From Hyphomicrobiales bacterium (lineage in GTDB: Bacteria; Pseudomonadota; Alphaproteobacteria; Rhizobiales; Beijerinckiaceae): DNA of 64,000 nucleotides. Shown piece by piece: positions 54,478-62,646 of this stretch (position 1 is the first letter of the stretch; every line of letters starts with the position of its first letter). The translations under genes were made by a program, and so were the position numbers. Below the pieces are notes generated by a model. It was given only the letters and a program-made list of their open reading frames with translations. It was not told the DNA's origin and searched no databases. The stretch covers positions 186,001 through 250,000 of the forward strand of contig UBNE01000028.1 of the NCBI GenBank assembly GCA_900466745.1. Reading direction: 5' to 3'.

Positions 54478-55317
54478 ATGGCCGGCGAAAAAGTGGCGCT
54501 CCAGGGCGCGCAGGAGACCCTTCTCGTGACGCTCTGCGCCAAGGCGGGCGAGAGCCGTCTGCCCGACACCTTGCTGGGAGACCGCTTCGCGGCCGAGGCG
54601 CTGGCGCGGCTCGATTATGATTTCGACGGGCTGAAGATCGACCGCGACATGATGATCGGCATCGCGCTGCGGGCCCATGTCATCGACGGCTGGACGCGCG
54701 CCTTTCTCGGCCTCCATCCGGAGGCGAGCGTCCTCCATCTCGGCTGCGGGCTCGACAGCCGGGTCTTCAGGGTCGCCCCCGCCGCGAGCGTCCGCTGGTT
54801 CGATCTCGACTATCCCGACGTCATCGCCTTGCGGGAACGCCTCTATCCGGCGCGCGAAGGCTGCACGCTGCTCGCCTCCTCGGTGACGGAGCCGGGCTGG
54901 CTCGACGCCGTGCCGCGCGACAGGCCGGCCCTCGTCATCGCGGAGGGGATCCTGCCCTATCTGCCGCCGGAGGAGGTGACGCTTCTGCTGGAGCGCCTGG
55001 GCGCCCATCTGCCCGGCGGCGAGATCGTCTTCGACGCCTATAGCCGCCTCGGCCTGGCGCTGATCGCCTGGCAGCCCTCGATCCGGGCGACCGGGGCGAA
55101 GCTGCTCTGGTCGCTCGACGATCCGGAGGATCTGCTCCGCCAGTTCCCCCGCTTCGAGCTGGTCGAGGAGCTCGCGGGCTACGATCCGCGGCAGGTCGCG
55201 CGCATGTCGCTGGCGGCGCGGCTCGCCATCCCCGTGATGGGGCTCGTGCCGGCGCTGTCGCGGATCGGGAGGCTGCTGCGCTTCCGCTTCGGGAGCGCCG
55301 GCGCGGACGGCGGCTGA
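54478..55317 (+). CDS. Class I SAM-dependent methyltransferase, LCM-like
   Basis: 279 residues. [15 protein letters not shown] is motif [19 protein letters not shown] is motif II with the Asp-Tyr-Pro typical of the leucine-carboxyl-methyltransferase/PPM1 family, and [16 protein letters not shown] is the later conserved block. Bacterial relatives methylate small molecules or polyketides; the substrate here is unknown. GGAGGG lies four bases before the ATG at 54478, and a GTG at 54475 is in frame. It converges on the RDD gene with two bases between stops. Confidence 0.87.
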   Translation: MAGEKVALQGAQETLLVTLCAKAGESRLPDTLLGDRFAAEALARLDYDFDGLKIDRDMMIGIALRAHVIDGWTRAFLGLHPEASVLHLGCGLDSRVFRVAPAASVRWFDLDYPDVIALRERLYPAREGCTLLASSVTEPGWLDAVPRDRPALVIAEGILPYLPPEEVTLLLERLGAHLPGGEIVFDAYSRLGLALIAWQPSIRATGAKLLWSLDDPEDLLRQFPRFELVEELAGYDPRQVARMSLAARLAIPVMGLVPALSRIGRLLRFRFGSAGADGG

Positions 55318-55319
55318 GG

Positions 55320-55793
55320 TCAGGCCCGCACGACGACGAGGCCGGTCAGCAGGTCGTGGCCGAGGCGCCGGTCGGACCGGAACAGGCCGCAGGCGATGTC
55401 GAGCAGCCACAGCGCCACCGTGCCGGCCGCCACGTAGAAGAACAGCGCGTGCACCGCCGCGACGAGCCCGTCGGGGCGCCCGCCATTCGCCGTCTCGACC
55501 CGCAGGCCGGCGACGCGCATGCCCCAGGTCGCCTGGCGCGGGCCGCCGATCGTCAGCGCCGCATAGCCCAGCGCGGTGACGAAGGCCGCGGCCGGGATCA
55601 GGAACCAGGTCGCGCCGAAGGTGACGATGCCGAGCAGGACCAGCAGCAGGAAGACCAGCCAGCCGAGGAAGAACAGCACGACGATGTCGACGATCCAGGC
55701 GAACAGCCGCGAGCCCAGCACGCCGCTGACGTTCTGGTAGGAGCGCTGTTCCAGGGCCGTGATCGGCGGCTGGCCATAGCGGGTGTCGCTCAT
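55320..55793 (-). CDS. RDD-family membrane protein
   Basis: 157 residues. LGSRLFAWIVDIVVLFFLGW has the Arg-Asp spacing of RDD domains, followed by three hydrophobic segments and ATWGMRVAGLRVETANGGRPD, the conserved loop. A final SDRRLGHDLLTGLVVVRA completes the family pattern. Family role is unclear; possibly transport. Single gene downstream of ilvA on the same strand with a 56-base gap. Confidence 0.9.
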   Translation of the reverse strand: MSDTRYGQPPITALEQRSYQNVSGVLGSRLFAWIVDIVVLFFLGWLVFLLLVLLGIVTFGATWFLIPAAAFVTALGYAALTIGGPRQATWGMRVAGLRVETANGGRPDGLVAAVHALFFYVAAGTVALWLLDIACGLFRSDRRLGHDLLTGLVVVRA

Positions 55794-55849
55794 CGAAATC
55801 TCATCCTCCGTCGCCCGCGGGACTGCGGGCTCCGACAGGTAATGTTTGA

Positions 55850-57094
55850 TCAGCGTGCCGGTTCCGCAAGGCCGCGCGGCAGGATGCGCCGCGGCGCGAA
55901 GCCGTTTTTCGCGAGCATGTCCTCGATCGCGCGCGAATGCGCCTCGCCGCGGGTTTCCACCGTCACGTCGAGCGTGACGCCCTTGGCCGGCACGTCGAGG
56001 AAGAGCCGGCCATGGCTGACCTCGAGGATATTGGCGCCCTCGTCGCCGAGCAGGCTCGCGATCTTGCCGAGCAGGCCCGGCCGGTCGCTGCTGGTCAGGC
56101 GGAAGGCGACGATGCGGTCCTCGCGCTCCAGCTCGCGCACCATGATCGCGGCGAGCAGGCGGGTGTCGATATTGCCGCCGCAGAGCAAGAGGCCGACCTT
56201 GCGCCCGGCATAGCGCGCCGGCTCCTTCAGCATCGCGGCGAGGCCGGCCGCGCCGGCGCCTTCCGCGAGACTGTGTTGAAGACTTGCATAAGCGTTGACG
56301 GCGCGCTCGATCAGGTCCTCGCCGACGAGCACGATGTCCGAGACCAGGCTCGAGACGATCGGCAGGGTCAGATGGCCGACGGTCTTGACGGCGATGCCCT
56401 CGGCCAGCGTCGCGCCGCCGATCGGCCGGTCCTGCCCGTTCACGGCGTTGTAGAAGGAGGGGTAGAGATCGGCCTCGACGCCGATCAGCTCGATGCCAGG
56501 CTTGATCGCCTTGGCGGCGACGGCGTTGCCGGCCATCAGCCCGCCGCCGCCGAGCGGGATGATCAGCACGTCGAGATCGGGCTCCTCGGCCAGCATCTCG
56601 CGCGCGACGGTGCCCTGGCCCGCCATCACCGCGGGGTCGTCATAGGGATGGACGAAGACGAGCTGCTCGGCGCCGGCGAGCGCGCGCGCCTTGTCGGCCG
56701 ATTCGTAGAGGGTCTCGCCGTGCAGCACGACGCGCGCGCCATGGGCCCGCGTGTTCTCGACCTTCACCAGCGGCGTCGTCTCCGGCATCACGATCGTCGC
56801 CGGAACGCCGAAGCGCCTGGCGTGGTAGGCCACGGCCTGGGCGTGGTTGCCGGCGGACATGGCGATGACGCCGCGGCCGCGCTCGGCCTCGCTTAGCGAG
56901 AGCAGCTTGTTGACCGCACCGCGCTCCTTGAACGAGGCGGTCGCCTGCATGTTCTCGTGCTTCACCAGCACCTCGGTTCCGGCGAGCTGGGACAGGCGCG
57001 GCGCCGGCACCAGCGGCGTGCGCAGCACATGGCCTTCGATGCGCCGGGCGGCGGCGTCGATGTCCTCGGGCGTGATCGCGAAGGTTTCGGTCAT
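55850..57094 (-). CDS. ilvA: Threonine ammonia-lyase IlvA with C-terminal ACT domain
   Basis: 414 residues. The PLP lysine is in ATASFKERGA (Lys56), SAGNHAQAVAYHA and the phosphate-binding loop PLGGGGLMAG follow; a C-terminal ACT domain (about 335-405) begins VAFRLTSSDRPGLLG. The short form with one ACT domain is known in many alphaproteobacteria. It makes 2-oxobutanoate from threonine, the first isoleucine step. The ATG at 57094 gives the usual MTETFAITPEDI; an upstream in-frame start at 57178 is unlikely. It follows the LivH-like gene by 80 bases. Confidence 0.93.
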   Translation of the reverse strand: MTETFAITPEDIDAAARRIEGHVLRTPLVPAPRLSQLAGTEVLVKHENMQATASFKERGAVNKLLSLSEAERGRGVIAMSAGNHAQAVAYHARRFGVPATIVMPETTPLVKVENTRAHGARVVLHGETLYESADKARALAGAEQLVFVHPYDDPAVMAGQGTVAREMLAEEPDLDVLIIPLGGGGLMAGNAVAAKAIKPGIELIGVEADLYPSFYNAVNGQDRPIGGATLAEGIAVKTVGHLTLPIVSSLVSDIVLVGEDLIERAVNAYASLQHSLAEGAGAAGLAAMLKEPARYAGRKVGLLLCGGNIDTRLLAAIMVRELEREDRIVAFRLTSSDRPGLLGKIASLLGDEGANILEVSHGRLFLDVPAKGVTLDVTVETRGEAHSRAIEDMLAKNGFAPRRILPRGLAEPAR

Positions 57095-57174
57095 GATGCG
57101 TCCGTGTCGTCCGCCGGGCACCGGCCGGGAGGGAGCGGGTTTCGGGAGGAGCCGATGCAGGCGGCAGGCTGTCG

Positions 57175-58515
57175 TCAAACCTGCCGCGGCGTCAATTCGG
57201 CATCGCCGAAGAAACCGCCGGGGCGCCAGATCAGAACGATGGCGAGCAGCAGATAGACCGCGAGGTCGCGCTGCTCGATCGGCAGCGTCGCCGACCAGAG
57301 CGCCTCGAAGCCGGCGATGAACAGCCCGCCCAGCGCCGCGCCGCTGACCGAGCCGATGCCGCCCAGAACGGCCGCGACCAGAGCCTTGAGGCCGAGCGTG
57401 AAGCCGCCTGCGAAGCCCATGCCGCCATAGATTGCCGTGACGATGACGCCCGCCATGCCGCAGAGCGCGCAGGCGATGACGATGGCGATGTCGCGCACGG
57501 CGCGCGGATCGACGCCGAACAGCGCCGCGGTGCGCTCGTCCTGCGCGACCGCCCGCCAGGCCCGGCCATAGGCGGTGCGGCGGATGAGCTGGACGAGGCC
57601 GAGCATGGCGCCGAGGCCGAGCAAGGTCAGCACCGTCGCGAGCGGGTTCAGCGTCACGATGAAGTCGCCGGCATGGGCGAGCCGCAGCGGCGTGTTGAAC
57701 ACCGGCGGCAGCCAGCGCAGTTGCGGGCCCTGGGCCAGGCGCAGATATTCCGACATGGCGATGGCGAGCCCGATGGTCGCGATCAGGATCTGCTGGCCGC
57801 TCGCGCGTTCGAGCCGGCGCAGCACGAAGCGGCCCATGGCGAAGCCGTGCAGCGCCGCGACCAGGATCGCCACCGCGAAGGCGGCGACGAGCCCCGTCAG
57901 CGGGGTCGAAACCGGCAGCGAGAGCAGCAGCGCCACGCCGACCACCGAGGCCAGCGCGCCGAGCGCGGCGAATTCGCCGAAGCAGAGGATGATCCGGCCG
58001 GTCAGGCCGTAGACCAGCGCATAGGCGGCGGCGAGGAGGCCGTAGATCGCCGCCGTGGGCAGGCTGCTGAGCCCCTGCTGCAGGCCGTAGGCGAGGCCGG
58101 ACGGGATGGCCGGCAGGTCCTCGGTCGAGAGCGCGGCCGGGTCCGGCGGCGGCTCGACGCGATCCTCCAGATAGAAGCGGCGCAGGAAATAGAAGCTGGC
58201 ATCAGGCATCGGCCGCCCGTCCGAGGCGATGCCGATCAGGTTCGGCCGCCCGAGGCCGTTGCTCTCGGCGGCGAACAGGCAGTCGATGCTGCGGTGGCGC
58301 GCTACCCCGTCGCCGAGCTGGACCCGGTAGAGCAGGCGCAGCGCCCGCGGCACCGGCCCGACGGTGGCGCGCTCGATCTCGATATGGGCGCCGGTCGGGT
58401 TGAGCGGCGGGATGGCCTGCCGGCACAGCCGCATCTGGTCGGTATCGAAGCCCTCGCCGCAGCCGGAAAGGGCGACGAGGACGGCTACCAGAATCGGCAG
58501 GAGGAGGGGGCGCAT
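57175..58515 (-). CDS. LivH-like ABC permease with N-terminal lipoprotein-like domain
   Basis: 446 residues, about 150 more than a normal LivH. The N-terminus LLLPILVAVLVALSGCGEG has a lipobox (LSGC, Cys19). Residues 20-155 form a soluble, non-hydrophobic domain. From about 160 follows a standard LivH permease with GLLAAAYALVYGLTGRIILCFGEF and the ATPase-contact loop GRAWRAVAQDERTAALFGVDP. No cognate ATPase, LivM or binding protein is adjacent, so it may share those of another system, possibly livKMGF at 7-12 kb. It lies upstream of ilvA. The ATG at 58515 is chosen for the signal sequence. Confidence 0.88.
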   Translation of the reverse strand: MRPLLLPILVAVLVALSGCGEGFDTDQMRLCRQAIPPLNPTGAHIEIERATVGPVPRALRLLYRVQLGDGVARHRSIDCLFAAESNGLGRPNLIGIASDGRPMPDASFYFLRRFYLEDRVEPPPDPAALSTEDLPAIPSGLAYGLQQGLSSLPTAAIYGLLAAAYALVYGLTGRIILCFGEFAALGALASVVGVALLLSLPVSTPLTGLVAAFAVAILVAALHGFAMGRFVLRRLERASGQQILIATIGLAIAMSEYLRLAQGPQLRWLPPVFNTPLRLAHAGDFIVTLNPLATVLTLLGLGAMLGLVQLIRRTAYGRAWRAVAQDERTAALFGVDPRAVRDIAIVIACALCGMAGVIVTAIYGGMGFAGGFTLGLKALVAAVLGGIGSVSGAALGGLFIAGFEALWSATLPIEQRDLAVYLLLAIVLIWRPGGFFGDAELTPRQV

Positions 58516-58560
58516 GAGAGCGCGACGGTAGCGCCGCCGCCCTGGCAAGGAAACCGCGCC

Positions 58561-58682
58561 GTCATGCCCGGGCAGCACCGCGGTCATTCTCGGGCGCCGC
58601 GCAGCGGCGAGCCGGGAATCTCATGCAGGACGAGGCGCGTATTTTCGCGTCACGGGAGGCTCGGCTCGAGCCCGGGCATGAC
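58561..58682. repeat. 122-bp intergenic element with 13-bp perfect inverted ends
   Basis: The ends are gtcatgcccgggc (58561-58573) and gcccgggcatgac (58670-58682), exact inverted copies. The start matches the gtcat-cccgg motif of the elements at 29742 and 47416. It fills most of the gap between hemB and the permease gene. Confidence 0.75.
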
Positions 58683-58687
58683 ACCCG

Positions 58688-59746
58688 TCACCGGGCCGCC
58701 TTCAGCGCCTTCGCCACGCGCGGCGCGAAATAGGTCAGCACGCCGTCCGCACCCGCCCGCTTGAAGGCGAGCAGGCTCTCCAGGATCGCCTTGTCGCCGT
58801 CGAGCCAGCCGTTCCGCACCGCCGCCATCAGCATCGCGTATTCGCCGGAGACCTGATAGGCGAAGGTCGGGACGCGGAAATGCTCCTTCACCCGCGCCAC
58901 CACGTCGAGATAGGGCAGGCCGGGCTTGACCATGATCATGTCGGCGCCCTCCTCGAGATCGAGCGCGACCTCGGCCATGGCCTCGTCGCTGTTGGCCGGG
59001 TCCATCTGGTAGGTGCGCTTGTCGCCGATCAGCGTGGCGTTGGTGCCGATCGCGTCGCGGAACGGGCCGTAGAAGGCTGAGGCGTATTTGGCCGCATAGG
59101 CCATGATCTGCACGTCCTCGTGGCCGCCGGCGTCGAGCGCCTCGCGGATCGCGGCGACGCGGCCGTCCATCATGTCGGAAGGCGCGATCACGTCGGCCCC
59201 GGCATCGGCCAGCGCCAGCGCCTGCCGGACGAGGATCGCGACCGAGGCGTCGTTCAGCACGCGCTCGCCGTCCATGACGCCGTCATGGCCATGCGAGGTA
59301 TAGGGATCGAGCGCCGCGTCGCAGATGATGCCGATCTGCGGCACCTCCTTCTTGATCGCCCGCACGGCGCGGCACATCAGGTTTTGGCCGTTCAGCGCCT
59401 CCGAGCCGGTGGGGTCGCGCAGCGCCTTCTCGACGAAGGGGAAGGGCGCGATCGCCGGAATGCCGAGCTCCGCCGCCGCGGCCGCCTGCCGGACGGCCTC
59501 GTCGATGTTCAGCCGGTCGACGCCGGGCATCCATTCGACCGGGGTGCAGGCCTCGGCCGCGTCCATCAGGAAGATCGGCCAGATCAGGTCGTCGCTGGTC
59601 AGCAGGTTCTCGCGCACCAGCCGGCGCGACCACTCGGCCTTGCGGTTGCGGCGCATGCGGCGCGTCAGGCCGAGCGAGGGGGCGCTGTGGACTTCGACCT
59701 GGCGCGACTCGGGGGCGGGGAACGGCGTGACGACCCGGGATTTCAT
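58688..59746 (-). CDS. hemB: Delta-aminolevulinic acid dehydratase (porphobilinogen synthase)
   Basis: 352 residues. Schiff-base lysines are in AAKYASAFYGPFR (Lys220) and MVKPGLPYLD (Lys274). The loop that holds three zinc cysteines in E. coli-type enzymes reads DAALDPYTSHGHDGV with Asp instead, so this is the magnesium/potassium-dependent type usual in rhizobia. It condenses two aminolevulinate molecules to porphobilinogen in haem synthesis. RRMRRNRKAEW near residue 30 is the family start pattern. Confidence 0.96.
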   Translation of the reverse strand: MKSRVVTPFPAPESRQVEVHSAPSLGLTRRMRRNRKAEWSRRLVRENLLTSDDLIWPIFLMDAAEACTPVEWMPGVDRLNIDEAVRQAAAAAELGIPAIAPFPFVEKALRDPTGSEALNGQNLMCRAVRAIKKEVPQIGIICDAALDPYTSHGHDGVMDGERVLNDASVAILVRQALALADAGADVIAPSDMMDGRVAAIREALDAGGHEDVQIMAYAAKYASAFYGPFRDAIGTNATLIGDKRTYQMDPANSDEAMAEVALDLEEGADMIMVKPGLPYLDVVARVKEHFRVPTFAYQVSGEYAMLMAAVRNGWLDGDKAILESLLAFKRAGADGVLTYFAPRVAKALKAAR

Positions 59747-59993
59747 GGCGATGCCTCAAATGACGTGGCCGCGGCGTGCCCGGAGGAAGCCTGGGGGCGG
59801 CGGCGGCCTGTCCGCTTCATATCACATCGGAACGATTCCAAAACAGGGCGCATGGTCGCAACGGGGTCGCGCTCCGCTCATCCTGCCGGAGGGCGCCGCC
59901 GTGCGGCGAGGCCAAGCCGGTTCCTGGCTTCGCCGCGTTGACAAGCCGGTTCCCGCCTTCCAGAACCGCACCCCATCGCAACCGGAGCGGGCC

Positions 59994-61049
59994 ATGACGC
60001 AGGACCAGGACATCATCTGCGAAATCCGCGGCGCGGCCGGCGTCGTCATCCTCAACCGGCCGAAGGCGCTGAACGCGCTGAGCCTCGGCATGGTCCGGGA
60101 ACTGGCGCGCGCGCTCGATGCCTGGGAGAACGACCCGCAGGTGACGCGCGTCGTCGTCCTCAGCACGAGCGAAAAGGCCTTCTGCGCCGGCGGCGACATC
60201 CGCTGGCTGCATGATTGCGGCAAGGCCGGTCGCCATGACGCGATGCTCGCCTTCTGGGGCGAGGAATACATCCTCAACCACCGCATCAAGACCTATCCCA
60301 AGCCCTATGTCGCGCTGGTCGACGGCATCGTCATGGGCGGCGGCGTCGGCATCTCGCTGCATGGCAGCCACCGCATCGCCGGCGACCGCTATCTCTTCGC
60401 CATGCCGGAGGTCGGCATCGGCTTCTTCCCCGATGTCGGCGCGACCCATGCGCTGCCGCGCCTGCCCGGCGCCTTCGGCAGCTTCCTCGCCCTGACCGGC
60501 GAGCGCATCGGCGCCGCCGATGCGCTGTCGGTCGGCCTCGCCACCCATGCCGTGCCCAGCGACCGCATGGCCGAGCTCGCCGATGCGCTGACGGGCCGTT
60601 CCGCGCTCGACGACATCCTCGCCGGCTTCACCATCGCGCGGCCGCCCGGCCCGCTGCAGGCGGAGGCCGCGACCATCGCCGAGGCCTTCGCGGCCAGCTC
60701 GCCGCTGGCCGTCGTCGAGCGGCTCGGCGCCCTGGCCGCCAAGGGCAGCGCCTTCGCCGGCAAGCTCGTCCAGACCCTTGCCACCAAGTCGCCGACCAGC
60801 ATCGCCATCGCCCATGAGCAGATGCGCCGCGGCCGGGAGCTGGATTTCGCCGAGGCGATGCGCACGGAATTCCGCATCGTCTCGCGGATCGCCCATGGCC
60901 ACGACTTCTATGAGGGTGTTCGCGCCGTGGTGATCGACAAGGACCAGGCGCCGCGCTGGCAGCCCGACCGGCTGGAAGCCGTCGAGCCCGCCGCGATCGC
61001 CGCCTATTTCGCTCCGCTCGGCGCCTCCGAGCTGAAGCTGGAGCCTTGA
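59994..61049 (+). CDS. Enoyl-CoA hydratase/isomerase family, 3-hydroxyisobutyryl-CoA hydrolase-like
   Basis: 351 residues, longer than a simple crotonase. AFCAGGDIRWLHDCG and GIVMGGGVGISLHGSHRIA are the oxyanion-hole segments. FAMPEVGIGFFPDVGATHALPRLPG is characteristic of 3-hydroxyisobutyryl-CoA hydrolases, which act in valine degradation. The C-terminal MRTEFRIVSR…HDFYEGVRAVVIDKD also fits that branch. The ATG at 59994 gives the family N-terminus; the open frame upstream crosses the hemB start region. It overlaps the DUF6163 gene by four bases. Confidence 0.88.
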   Translation: MTQDQDIICEIRGAAGVVILNRPKALNALSLGMVRELARALDAWENDPQVTRVVVLSTSEKAFCAGGDIRWLHDCGKAGRHDAMLAFWGEEYILNHRIKTYPKPYVALVDGIVMGGGVGISLHGSHRIAGDRYLFAMPEVGIGFFPDVGATHALPRLPGAFGSFLALTGERIGAADALSVGLATHAVPSDRMAELADALTGRSALDDILAGFTIARPPGPLQAEAATIAEAFAASSPLAVVERLGALAAKGSAFAGKLVQTLATKSPTSIAIAHEQMRRGRELDFAEAMRTEFRIVSRIAHGHDFYEGVRAVVIDKDQAPRWQPDRLEAVEPAAIAAYFAPLGASELKLEP

Positions 61050-61492
61050 GCTTGGGCCTGGGCGGCGACGGCGAGGCCCTGCGCGGCGAACAGGCGGGGG
61101 AGGGCGGAACCAAGGCCGCGGCGCGCTGGCGGCTGGTGCTGGTCTGGTTCCTGCGGCTGCTCTCGGTCGCCTGGCTGGCCAAGGGGCTCATGGCCTGGAT
61201 GGTGATCTTCGGCGTCTCGGGGGATGCGCTGCCGCCCTTCGAGAATCGCCTGCTCAGCTTCCAGGCGATCATCGTCTATTTTGCCGTGATCGACCTCGTC
61301 GCCGCGGTCGGGCTCTGGCTGACCTCGACTTGGGGCGGGGTGCTCTGGCTGCTGGCGACGCTGAGCCAGCTCCTGCTCAGCTTCTTCTTCCCGCGCTTCG
61401 TGCCGCTGACGGCCTGGATGGTCGGCATCTATGTGGCGCTGATGGCGATCTACTTCCTCGTCACCTGGGCCGCCGAGAACGAGGCGGAATAG
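61046..61492 (+). CDS. DUF6163-like small membrane protein
   Basis: 148 residues. After about 25 soluble residues come four hydrophobic segments, starting WRLVLVWFLRLLSVAWLAKGL, and a short acidic tail. The arrangement matches the small four-helix DUF6163 proteins of Rhizobiales, function unknown. There is no ATG near the start: TTG at 61046 overlaps the preceding stop as TTGA, while TTG at 61052 has GGAG at a better distance (eight bases). Either way it appears coupled to the hydrolase gene. Confidence 0.75.
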   Translation: MSLGLGGDGEALRGEQAGEGGTKAAARWRLVLVWFLRLLSVAWLAKGLMAWMVIFGVSGDALPPFENRLLSFQAIIVYFAVIDLVAAVGLWLTSTWGGVLWLLATLSQLLLSFFFPRFVPLTAWMVGIYVALMAIYFLVTWAAENEAE

Positions 61493-61832
61493 GTCCGCGC
61501 TAGCCGTCTTGCTCTGCGAGCCCTGGTCCCGAGGCGCCGTTTCCGACAAATGGCGCCTCAGGATGTGGGCTCGAATTTCAGCCCGGGCATCGCGCGGCCG
61601 GCGCGCTTCATGCGGGCGCCATCGGCTTTGGGCGGCCGCTCGATTGCCCCGAGTCATGGTAAGAATCGCTTTAGCTTAAGCCTTTCCGGCTTCACCTACG
61701 ATTCACCCAAAGGGGTAAATCTCTGATTCATCCTGATATTTAAACTCGTTTTCATCCGGGCAGGCTTATGGTGTTTTTCAGAAGCGGACCGGGAGACAAA
61801 TCCCGGCTGACACACAACAGGCGGGATATACC
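61493..61832 (+). other. ldtR upstream region
   Basis: 340 bases. The right half (61670-61790) is clearly AT-richer than the surroundings. It has an inverted aagcc/ggctt around tttcc at about 61679-61692, and two direct copies of gattca-y-cc at 61700 and 61725, possible regulator sites. No gene is supported in the region. Confidence 0.5.
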
Positions 61833-62345
61833 ATGAAAGCGAGCGTCAAGACTTCTGAAGTTGCCAAGAACGACGAAGTCGAACTGAGCGTGAAGCCTCT
61901 TTATCTTGAGTCGCTGACCCTGGTGGAGCGGCTGCATCGCCGGCTTCTCGATGTCATCAAGGATGAGTTCGAGCGCCGCGGCCGCGACGACGTCAACAGC
62001 GTGCAGGCCCTGCTGCTCTACAATATCGGCGACGCGGAGCTGTCGGCGAGCGAGCTGCGCACCCGCGGCTACTATCTCGGCTCGAACGTCTCCTACAACG
62101 TCAAGAAGCTGGTCGAGCTGGGTTATCTCCACCATGCCCGTTCGCGGATCGACCGCCGTTCGGTGCGCATCAGCCTGACCGAGAAGGGCTCGGAGGTACA
62201 CGACATCGTGAAGGGCGTGTACGACAAGCATGTCCGCACGGTCGAGCAGATCGGCGGCATCGCGGCCGACGATTTCGAGCGCATGAACAACGCCCTGCTG
62301 CGGCTCGAGCGCTTCTGGACCGACCAGATCCGCTACAAGCTCTGA
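61833..62345 (+). CDS. ldtR: MarR-family regulator LdtR
   Basis: 170 residues. A helical N-terminus (YLESLTLVERLHRRLLDVIKDEFERRG) is followed by a winged helix: LSASELRTRGYYLGSNVSYNVKKLVELGYLHHARSRIDRRSVRISLTEKG. This sequence and its position next to an L,D-transpeptidase gene match LdtR, described in Liberibacter and Sinorhizobium as activator of ldtP and regulator of envelope and stress genes. It acts as a DNA-binding dimer. The gene order ldtR-ldtP on the same strand with a 301-base gap implies separate promoters. Confidence 0.9.
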   Translation: MKASVKTSEVAKNDEVELSVKPLYLESLTLVERLHRRLLDVIKDEFERRGRDDVNSVQALLLYNIGDAELSASELRTRGYYLGSNVSYNVKKLVELGYLHHARSRIDRRSVRISLTEKGSEVHDIVKGVYDKHVRTVEQIGGIAADDFERMNNALLRLERFWTDQIRYKL

Positions 62346-62646
62346 AACGCCTGCTTCGGCGCGGTTCGCCAGCCGGGCCGCCGGAACCGTCCGGCGCCCG
62401 GGCCTCGCGCAGGCAAGGGATGCGACGCGGCTGTCGCCGCCCGCTCCGAATGTGGCTTTCGAGTGTGGCTTTGCTGCCATGCCTGCCGCAAAACGCGCGC
62501 ATGCCCTAAATTCGCCGCTCTCATCACACCTCCTTAACCGTGATACGACACCGTCGCCGCATTGGGGCCGATCCGCCGCTGCCGCTCCTCCCGGCGGCAT
62601 TTTTGTGCCGGTCGCCCGCGTTCGGATGAAGTTGAAGAGGGAAGAG
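62346..62646 (+). other. ldtR-ldtP intergenic region
   Basis: 301 bases. The left part is GC-rich with short inverted sequences but no T-run. The right part (62500-62560) has cctccttaaccgtgatac, a possible promoter area. The open frame of the transpeptidase extends through it but the residues are not signal-like. No gene is supported. Confidence 0.45.
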
